The translations under genes and the position numbers were made by a program. A stretch of 38,854 bases of DNA from Pseudomonadota bacterium (GTDB lineage: Bacteria > Pseudomonadota > Gammaproteobacteria > Xanthomonadales > Xanthomonadaceae). This document shows positions 32,824 to 38,854 of the stretch, piece by piece (within the stretch, counting starts at the first letter, position 1; each line of letters opens with the position of its first letter). The notes below the pieces were generated by a model. That model worked only from the letters and a program-made list of their open reading frames with translations. It did not search any database and had not been told where the DNA came from. Where the stretch lies: positions 1-38,854 of the forward strand of contig JAEWNY010000018.1 of the NCBI GenBank assembly GCA_023461075.1, in the 5' to 3' direction.

Positions 32824-33840
32824 TCAAACCCGCAACAGGGTCTTGATCGCGCGGCGCTCGTCCATCGCCCTATAGCCCTCGGCGACCTGCGCAATCGGCA
32901 GCACCAGATCGAACACCTTGCCCGGCTGGATGCGGCCGTCCAGCACGCGCTGCATCAGGTCCGGCAGCCAGCGCCGCACCGGTGCGGGACCGCCTAGCAT
33001 GCGGTGCTGCGAGAAGAACAACTGCTGGCCATCGAAACTCACGCCATGCGGCACACCGACATAGCCAATGGTGCCGCCGGGCCGGCACACGCCCATCGCC
33101 TGCTGCATCGATTCGGCCATGCCCACGCACTCCAGCACCGAATCCGCGCCGACGCCCTTAGTCATCTCCATGATTCTTGCGATGCCCTCATCGCCGCGTT
33201 CGGCCACGATGTCGGTGGCCCCGAATTCGCGCGCGAGCTTCTGCCGGCTTTCATGCCGGCTCATCGCGATGATGCGGCCCGCGCCCATTTGGCTCGCGGC
33301 CAGCACGCCCATCAGGCCGACCGCGCCATCGCCCACCACCACCGCGGTGCCGCCTTCGCGCACCTGCGCCGCATCGGCGGCGTACCAGCCGGTGCCGAGT
33401 ACGTCGGAGACCGCCAGCATGTGCGGAATCATTTCGGCCGATGGCATGTCCCTGGTCGCCACCAAGGTGCCGTCGGCCAAGGGCACGCGCGCAAACGGAG
33501 CCTGCGCGCCGCTCATGAATTCGCGCTGCATGCACGAAGACTGGAAGCCGTAGTCGCAATGGGGGCAGGTGTTGTCGGAGATGCAGAACGAGCCGACCAC
33601 GAAATCGCCGGGCTTGACCGTTTTCACTTCGCTTCCGACTTCCACCACCACACCGCAGTATTCGTGGCCCATGTGGGTGGGCCCATCCTGCTTCGACAGG
33701 CCGCGATACGGCCACAGGTCCGAGCCGCAGATGCAGGTGGCGGAGAGCTGGATGATGGCGTCGGTGGGTTTCTCGATCTTCGGGTCCGGGACGTTTTCGT
33801 AACGGACATCACCGGGGCCGTGCATGACGGTGGCAAGCAT
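32824..33840 (-). CDS. Zinc-dependent alcohol dehydrogenase family protein
   Basis: 338 residues from ATG 33840, where AAGGAG lies six bases upstream. Catalytic zinc ligands appear as Cys in ATCICGSDLW and His/Glu in MGHEYCGVVV. A Cys cluster NTCPHCDYGFQSSC stands where the structural zinc lobe is. The NAD(P) fold is marked by AVVVGDGAVGLMGVLAA. The exact substrate cannot be told; the NTCPHC lobe resembles a subgroup that acts on small aldehydes or alcohols. It is divergent from iadA and lies 18 bases before the VanX-like gene in the same direction. Confidence 0.92.
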   Translation of the reverse strand: MLATVMHGPGDVRYENVPDPKIEKPTDAIIQLSATCICGSDLWPYRGLSKQDGPTHMGHEYCGVVVEVGSEVKTVKPGDFVVGSFCISDNTCPHCDYGFQSSCMQREFMSGAQAPFARVPLADGTLVATRDMPSAEMIPHMLAVSDVLGTGWYAADAAQVREGGTAVVVGDGAVGLMGVLAASQMGAGRIIAMSRHESRQKLAREFGATDIVAERGDEGIARIMEMTKGVGADSVLECVGMAESMQQAMGVCRPGGTIGYVGVPHGVSFDGQQLFFSQHRMLGGPAPVRRWLPDLMQRVLDGRIQPGKVFDLVLPIAQVAEGYRAMDERRAIKTLLRV

Positions 33841-33948
33841 GGGGTTCTCCTTGATGGCCGCGGGATCCAACGTATGCGCGACGCCGTTAAAGCGGGGTCA
33901 TCGAAGTACTGCCTTGACGCAGCCCACAGCGACCCGCAGGCTTCTTCC

Positions 33949-35121
33949 ATGACCTCGACCCTCTGCCTGCTGCGCAATGCCGACGTGCACGCGCCCGAGC
34001 CCCTCGGCATCCGCCATCTGCTGATCGGCGGAGGGCGCGTGTTGTGGATCGGCGATGACGTTCCCGATCTGCCTGCGTCGCTCGACGTCGAGGACACCGA
34101 CCTGGAAGGCCTGAAGCTGGTGCCCGGCTTCATCGATGGCCATGTGCATGTCACCGGCGGCGGCGGCGAAACCGGTCATGGCAGCCGCGTTCCGGCGCCG
34201 CATCTCTCGCGCTACACCACGGCCGGGGTGACGTCGGTGATCGGCCTGCTCGGCACCGATGACTTGGTGCGCAGCACCGCGGAACTCGTCACCCAGGTGC
34301 ATGCCTTGCGCGATGGCGGTCTGTCGGCCTGGGGCTATTGCGGCGGCTACCATCTGCCGCCGGTGACGCTGACCGGATCGGTACGCAGCGACATCGTGCT
34401 CATCGAACCGATCATCGGCGTCGGCGAGGTCGCGATCAGCGACCACCGATCCAGCCAACCGACGCTCGACGACCTGCTGCGCGTGGCCGCCGACGCGCAT
34501 GTGGCGGGCCTCATGAGCGGCAAGGCAGGCATCGTCCACCTGCATCTGGGCGATGGGCCGCGCGGCCTCGATCTGGTGCGACGTGCGCTGGACGAAAGCG
34601 AGTTGCCGGCGCGGGTGTTCCAGCCGACCCACGTCAATCGCCGCAAGGCGCTGTTCGACGAGGCGCTCGATCTCGCCCGCCGCGGCTGCCATGTCGACAT
34701 CACTGCGTTCCGGGTCGAAGACGGCGAGGACGCGTGGAGCGCCGATGAAGCCTTGCTGCGTTACCTCGACAGCGGCGCGCCGTCCGCGCGGGTGAGCATC
34801 AGTTCCGATGCCGGTGGCTGCCTGCCCTGCTTCGATGCGGAAGGGCGCGCCTGCGGCATGGATGTCGGCGATGCCGGTTCCTTGCTCGATACCCTGCGCG
34901 CAGTGGTGGCGAAGGGCGTGCCGCTCGCGACCGCACTGCCGGCCTGCACTTCCAACCCCGCCGCGTTGCTGCGCCTGCCGCGCAAGGGCCGGATCGAGGT
35001 CGGGTTCGATGCCGATCTGATCGCGCTTGATGACGATTTCGAGGTGCGCCACGTGATGGCACGCGGCCGCATCCATGTGCGCGATGGCGACGTGGAAGTG
35101 CGTGGTATGTTCGAGCGCTGA
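33949..35121 (+). CDS. iadA: Isoaspartyl dipeptidase (beta-aspartyl-peptidase)
   Basis: Zinc enzyme that splits beta-aspartyl dipeptides; 390 residues, the same as E. coli IadA. The metal motif DGHVHVTGGGGE gives His65 and His67. Further ligand regions are VHLHLGDG, FQPTHVNRRK and SISSDAGGCLP, with Asp287 the catalytic acid. A longer frame beginning at 33004 overlaps the dehydrogenase gene on the other strand and is rejected. It lies 27 bases before cphB, so it probably finishes cyanophycin breakdown: CphB releases beta-Asp-Arg and IadA cleaves it. Confidence 0.95.
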   Translation: MTSTLCLLRNADVHAPEPLGIRHLLIGGGRVLWIGDDVPDLPASLDVEDTDLEGLKLVPGFIDGHVHVTGGGGETGHGSRVPAPHLSRYTTAGVTSVIGLLGTDDLVRSTAELVTQVHALRDGGLSAWGYCGGYHLPPVTLTGSVRSDIVLIEPIIGVGEVAISDHRSSQPTLDDLLRVAADAHVAGLMSGKAGIVHLHLGDGPRGLDLVRRALDESELPARVFQPTHVNRRKALFDEALDLARRGCHVDITAFRVEDGEDAWSADEALLRYLDSGAPSARVSISSDAGGCLPCFDAEGRACGMDVGDAGSLLDTLRAVVAKGVPLATALPACTSNPAALLRLPRKGRIEVGFDADLIALDDDFEVRHVMARGRIHVRDGDVEVRGMFER

Positions 35122-35148
35122 ACGCAAACAATCGGAACCGGGGACGCG

Positions 35149-35994
35149 ATGCCCAGCAAAGTGAGCGAGGACGGCCAGCGCGGCTGGATCATTCCCATCG
35201 GCGGCGCGGAGGACAAGCTCCAGCGCAGGCGCATCCTGAAACGCTTCGTCAGCCTGTGCGGCGGGCGTGATTCACGCATCGTCGTCATTCCCACGGCCAG
35301 CCGTCTGGCCGATACCGGGGCGCGTTACCTCGACCTGTTCGATCGGCTGGAAGCCGGCAACGTGCAGGTCGCCGACATCCTCACCCGCGAGGACGCCGAG
35401 CGTGCGGATTACCTCGAGATGATCGAGCAGGCGACCGGCGTGTTCCTGACCGGCGGCAACCAGTTGCGCATCACCACCATTATTGGTGGCACCAGCACGG
35501 CCAAGCTGATCCGCGTGCGCAACGCCAACGGCCTGCACGTGGCCGGCACCAGCGCGGGTGCGAGCGTGCTGTCCGAGCACATGATCGCCTTCGGCAAGGA
35601 TGGTTCCTCGCCGCGCGCCGGCAGCGTGCGACTGGCACCGGGATTCGGGCTGACCAACCGCTTCATCATCGACCAGCATTTCCGCCAGCGCGACCGCCTG
35701 GGCCGTCTGGTCGCGGCGCTCGCCTACAACCCGCATCCGACCGGAATTGGCCTGGACGAGGACACTGCCGCCTTCATCGGCCCCGACAACACGGTGGAAG
35801 TCGAGGGCAGCGGTGCGCTGACCCTGGTCGATGCCAGCAAGACCGAGTTCTCGTCGATGGCCGAAGCCGGCGTCTCCAAGCCGATCTGCCTGCTCGGCAT
35901 CACCGTTCACATCCTGGTGGAAGGCGCGACGTATAACCTGCATACACGCACCGCCTCGCCTGGAACGCTGGCGACGGAGCGCACACACGAATAG
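35149..35994 (+). CDS. cphB: Cyanophycinase
   Basis: Serine exopeptidase (family S51) that cuts cyanophycin to beta-Asp-Arg dipeptides. It has 281 residues. The start WIIPIGGAEDK is typical. The nucleophile is Ser135 in AGTSAGASVLSEHM. TGGNQLR and DQHFRQRDRLGRL are also family blocks, and NPHPTGIGLDEDTA follows. No signal peptide, so it is cytosolic, where the granules are. It is cotranscribed with cphA, only eight bases apart. Confidence 0.97.
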   Translation: MPSKVSEDGQRGWIIPIGGAEDKLQRRRILKRFVSLCGGRDSRIVVIPTASRLADTGARYLDLFDRLEAGNVQVADILTREDAERADYLEMIEQATGVFLTGGNQLRITTIIGGTSTAKLIRVRNANGLHVAGTSAGASVLSEHMIAFGKDGSSPRAGSVRLAPGFGLTNRFIIDQHFRQRDRLGRLVAALAYNPHPTGIGLDEDTAAFIGPDNTVEVEGSGALTLVDASKTEFSSMAEAGVSKPICLLGITVHILVEGATYNLHTRTASPGTLATERTHE

Positions 35995-36002
35995 GGAAAC
36001 AC

Positions 36003-38816
36003 GTGCGCATACTCGATCGAAACGTCTACCTGGGGCCTTCGCAGTACGCGTTGTTCCCGGTCATCCGCCTCGAGCTTGACCTCGGCGAACTGGAGCAATG
36101 GCCGACCGCGCGGATCGGCCAGGCGTTCATCGATGGATTGCTCGAAGCCCTGCCCGGCCTCGCCGAACATGGCTGCTCGTATCGCGAGGCCGGTGGTTTC
36201 GTCAGGCGCATGCGCGAAGACGAAGGCACCTGGCTCGGCCATGTGCTCGAGCATCTTGCACTCGAGCTGCAGAACGTCGCCGGCGAGCGGGTGACCTTCG
36301 GCAAGACGCGCTCGGTGCGCGATGGCCGCGTCGGCGTCTACAACGTCATCTACGAATACGAGCAGAAGGAAGAAGGCCTGGCCGCCGGCGAGTTGGCGAT
36401 GCAGTTGATCGATTCGCTGCTGCCGGGTGACCTGCGCACGCCGGGCATCGTCCCGGAGGACTGGACCTGGGCGCAGGCGCTGGAGGATTTCATCCATTAC
36501 GCGCAACGCCGAGCACTGGGCCCGTCCACGATGTCGCTGGTGCGCGCCGCACATCGTCGCAGGATCCCGTGGCTGCGGCTCAACCAGAATTCGTCGCTGA
36601 TCCAGTTCGGGCACGGCAAATGCCAGCAGCGCATCCAGGCCACGGTGACCGGGCGCACGCCGCATATCGCGGTCGAATTGGCCAGCGACAAGGAAGAGAC
36701 CAACAAGATCCTTGGCTCGCTGGGCCTGCCGGTGCCGCGGCAGAAACTGGTCACCACCGCAGATGAAGCGGTCGCGGCGGCGGCACGGCTCGGTGGTGGC
36801 GTGGTGCTGAAGCCCTACAACGGCAACCACGGCCGCGGCATCACCATCGACATCCGCGAGGAAGCCGACATCCGCGCGGCCTTCGCGGCGGCCCAGGTGC
36901 ACTCGCGCTCGGTCATCGTCGAGACGTTCCAGCCCGGCGACGACCATCGCTTGCTGGTGGTCAATGGCGAGCTGGTCGCCGCGACCCGACGTACGCCCGG
37001 GCATGTGGTCGGTGACGGCAGCAGCACGATCACCCAGCTGGTCGATGCAGTGAACGCCGACCCGCGTCGTGGCGTCGGCCACGAGAAGGTGCTGACCCAG
37101 CTCAAGCTGGACCGCGAGGCGCTGGACCAGCTGGCACGCGTCGGCATGGATGTCGATTCGGTGCCGGCGCAGGATCAATCGGTATCGCTCCGCGCCACCG
37201 CCAATCTTTCCACCGGCGGCACCGCAACCGACGTCACCGACATCATCCATCCAGACAACCGGGCGATGGCCGAACGCGCGGTGCGGGCGATCGGCCTGGA
37301 TGTCGGCGGCGTCGACTTCATCACCCCCAACATCGCCGAAAGCTACAAGCGCGCCGGTGGCGCGATCTGCGAGATCAACGCCGCGCCCGGCTTCCGCATG
37401 CACGTCGCGCCCAGCGAAGGCACGCCGCGCGATGTGGCCGGGCCGGTGATCGACATGCTGTTCCCGCAGGGCGCGCCGATGAGTGTGCCGATCGCCGCGG
37501 TCACCGGCACCAACGGCAAGACCACCACTTCGCGCATGCTCGCGCACATCGCCAAGATGGCCGGCTACACCCCCGGCCTCACCACCACCGATGGCGTCTA
37601 CATCGACGGCCAGCGCACGGTGGAGGGCGACATGACCGGCCCGGTCTCCGCGCGCATGGTGCTGTCCGACCCATTGATCGATTTCGCCGTGCTGGAGACC
37701 GCGCGCGGCGGCCTGGTCCGCGCCGGCATGGGCGTGCCGAAGGTCGATGTCGGCGCGGTGATCAATGTCGCCAGCGACCATCTGGGCGTCAAGGGCATCG
37801 ACACGCTGGACCAGTTGGCCGAGATCAAGCGCATCGTGGTCGAGGTGGCGCGCGAGTGCGCGGTGCTGAACGCCGACGATCCGCGGGTGGTGCGGATGTC
37901 GGCCTACACCGATGCCAAGGTCATCTGCTACGTGACCATGGACCCGACCAGCACCCTGGTGCGCGACCACGTCCGTGCCGGTGGCCGCGCCTGCGCGCTG
38001 GAGGCCGGGGTCAACGGCGAGATGATCACGCTCTACGACAAGGGCAAGCACATCCCGCTGCTGTGGACGCACCTGGTGCAGGCGACGCTGGAAGGCCGCG
38101 CCCGGCATAACGTGCAGAACGCGATGATGGCCGCGGCGATCGCCTTCTCGATGGACATCAAGCTCGACGCGATCCGCCAGGGCCTGCGCACCTTCGACAC
38201 CAGTTTCTTCCAGGCGCCCGGGCGCATGAACGTGTTCACCAAGCATCCGTTCAAGGTGATCATGGACTACGGCCACAACGCGCACGCGATCGGCATGATG
38301 GCCGAGCTGGCGCAGCAGCTTGAAGTCGGCGGTCGGCGCATCGTGGTGCTGGCCGCGCCGGGGGATCGTCGCGACGAGGATCTGGCCGAGATTGCCCACG
38401 CCGTGCAGGGCCGCTTCGACCACTACATCCTCAAGCGCGACGACAATCTGCGTGGACGCGGCCCGGACGAAGTGCCGCAGATCCTGGCGCGTGCGTTGCG
38501 TGACGCCGGCATCGACGAGTCCGCGATCAACGTCATCCCCGACGAGCAGGCGGCGGTCGATGCCGCGTTGAAGATGGCCGCGCCGGGCGACCTGGTGATG
38601 GTGTTCGCCGATGCGCTGACGCGTACGTGGAAGCAGATCACCAAGTTCGGCCTCGCAGGTGAGATGGCGGACGCAAGCGGCGGTGGTGATGCGCGCGTGC
38701 CGCCGACCTCGCTCGACCCGGCCGAGGACCTCGCTTACGACGCCACCGAAATGCACGGCCTGGTTCGCGATGACCGTGGACTGCGCTATACCCGCGTCGA
38801 AGAAGAAAGCGACTGA
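36003..38816 (+). CDS. cphA: Cyanophycin synthetase
   Basis: Builds cyanophycin, a poly-aspartate chain with arginine on each side chain, using ATP. It has 937 residues from GTG 36003, with AGGGA upstream. An N-terminal domain (about 1-160) precedes an ATP-grasp domain (about 220-480) with VLKPYNGNHGRGITIDI. A Mur-ligase-like domain follows, with the P-loop GTNGKTTTS at residues 502-510, and the end includes the MDYGHNAHAIGMMAEL block. All main motifs are intact, so it should be active. The acidic tail (RVEEESD) is variable. It is the third gene of iadA-cphB-cphA. Confidence 0.97.
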   Translation: MRILDRNVYLGPSQYALFPVIRLELDLGELEQWPTARIGQAFIDGLLEALPGLAEHGCSYREAGGFVRRMREDEGTWLGHVLEHLALELQNVAGERVTFGKTRSVRDGRVGVYNVIYEYEQKEEGLAAGELAMQLIDSLLPGDLRTPGIVPEDWTWAQALEDFIHYAQRRALGPSTMSLVRAAHRRRIPWLRLNQNSSLIQFGHGKCQQRIQATVTGRTPHIAVELASDKEETNKILGSLGLPVPRQKLVTTADEAVAAAARLGGGVVLKPYNGNHGRGITIDIREEADIRAAFAAAQVHSRSVIVETFQPGDDHRLLVVNGELVAATRRTPGHVVGDGSSTITQLVDAVNADPRRGVGHEKVLTQLKLDREALDQLARVGMDVDSVPAQDQSVSLRATANLSTGGTATDVTDIIHPDNRAMAERAVRAIGLDVGGVDFITPNIAESYKRAGGAICEINAAPGFRMHVAPSEGTPRDVAGPVIDMLFPQGAPMSVPIAAVTGTNGKTTTSRMLAHIAKMAGYTPGLTTTDGVYIDGQRTVEGDMTGPVSARMVLSDPLIDFAVLETARGGLVRAGMGVPKVDVGAVINVASDHLGVKGIDTLDQLAEIKRIVVEVARECAVLNADDPRVVRMSAYTDAKVICYVTMDPTSTLVRDHVRAGGRACALEAGVNGEMITLYDKGKHIPLLWTHLVQATLEGRARHNVQNAMMAAAIAFSMDIKLDAIRQGLRTFDTSFFQAPGRMNVFTKHPFKVIMDYGHNAHAIGMMAELAQQLEVGGRRIVVLAAPGDRRDEDLAEIAHAVQGRFDHYILKRDDNLRGRGPDEVPQILARALRDAGIDESAINVIPDEQAAVDAALKMAAPGDLVMVFADALTRTWKQITKFGLAGEMADASGGGDARVPPTSLDPAEDLAYDATEMHGLVRDDRGLRYTRVEEESD

Positions 38817-38825
38817 GGCGACGCC

Positions 38826-38854
38826 GTGGATGCCGCGTTCGATGACTCGCGCCG
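38826..38854 (+). CDS. Possible start of a further gene, cut by the window end
   Basis: After the cphA stop (38814-38816), GAGG lies 5-8 bases before GTG 38826, which opens a frame V-D-A-A-F-D-D-S-R to the edge. ATG 38830 opens another frame (M-P-R-S-M-T-R-A). With 29 bases nothing can be said on function. Some cyanophycin clusters carry a second cphA-like gene next, so the continuation deserves checking. Confidence 0.3.

Noticed and set aside
33004..33948. Upstream extension of the iadA frame to 705 residues
   Set aside because: The extra part is antisense to the alcohol dehydrogenase and lacks family similarity; the 390-residue start at 33949 equals the family length.
35907..38756. 949-residue open frame on the minus strand opposite cphA
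   Set aside because: Antisense shadow of a high-GC gene. The sequence is rich in His, Arg, Gly and Ala with no domain pattern, while the plus strand encodes a full CphA.

Overview
The window is a dense, high-GC, chromosomal stretch of a gammaproteobacterium, most likely of the Lysobacteraceae/Xanthomonadaceae (Lysobacter, Luteimonas, Thermomonas or a relative; the genus cannot be resolved by eye). The reasons are the lipoyl-domain-bearing LpdA beside AceF, the DUF3297 and DUF1415 proteins, the lptM-dapF-DUF484-xerC order, and an AlgR-type regulator in front of hemC. I see no tRNA, rRNA, insertion sequence, prophage or CRISPR array. Genes are packed tightly and no gap exceeds about 300 bases.

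Layout. 1-6436 (minus): the F1Fo ATP synthase operon atpI-B-E-F-H-A-G-D, cut by the window edge inside atpD, with a promoter-like site ahead of atpI. 6480-10888 (minus): lpdA, a mechanosensitive channel gene and aceF (pyruvate dehydrogenase E3 and E2). 11129-13719 (plus, with one minus-strand membrane protein gene): an OmpW-like porin, yajQ and a DUF1415 gene. 13735-17556 (minus): two rRNA modification genes (rsuA, rsmC) and two cell-wall enzymes (an M23 peptidase and an L,D-transpeptidase). 17684-17920 (plus): a small DUF3297 gene. 17963-18630 (minus): a two-gene unit, a four-cysteine small protein and a hemerythrin-like protein, behind a perfect FNR-type palindrome. 18683-21862 (minus): xerC, DUF484, dapF, lptM and ybaN. 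21846-26632 (minus): two adjacent S9 oligopeptidases and a small membrane protein. 26698-29563: a WYL regulator divergent from an SLC13-type permease. 29579-33840 (minus): hemC, algR, an esterase, a VanX-like dipeptidase lipoprotein and a zinc alcohol dehydrogenase. 33949-38816 (plus): iadA, cphB and cphA, a complete cyanophycin synthesis and recycling set, with another open frame beginning at the window end.

How the parts work together. The ATP synthase and pyruvate dehydrogenase genes are central energy metabolism. The iadA-cphB-cphA cluster should make the Asp/Arg polymer cyanophycin as a nitrogen store (CphA), cut it to beta-Asp-Arg dipeptides (CphB) and split those to free amino acids (IadA). 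The hemerythrin unit looks like an oxygen- or nitric-oxide-responsive module.

Most noteworthy for a second look: the FNR-like palindrome with the four-cysteine/hemerythrin pair; duplicated gene ends with stop codons just behind atpH and atpG, each followed by an almost identical ribosome-binding leader for atpA and atpD; an 18-bp perfect palindrome between atpE and atpF; and the cyanophycin cluster.
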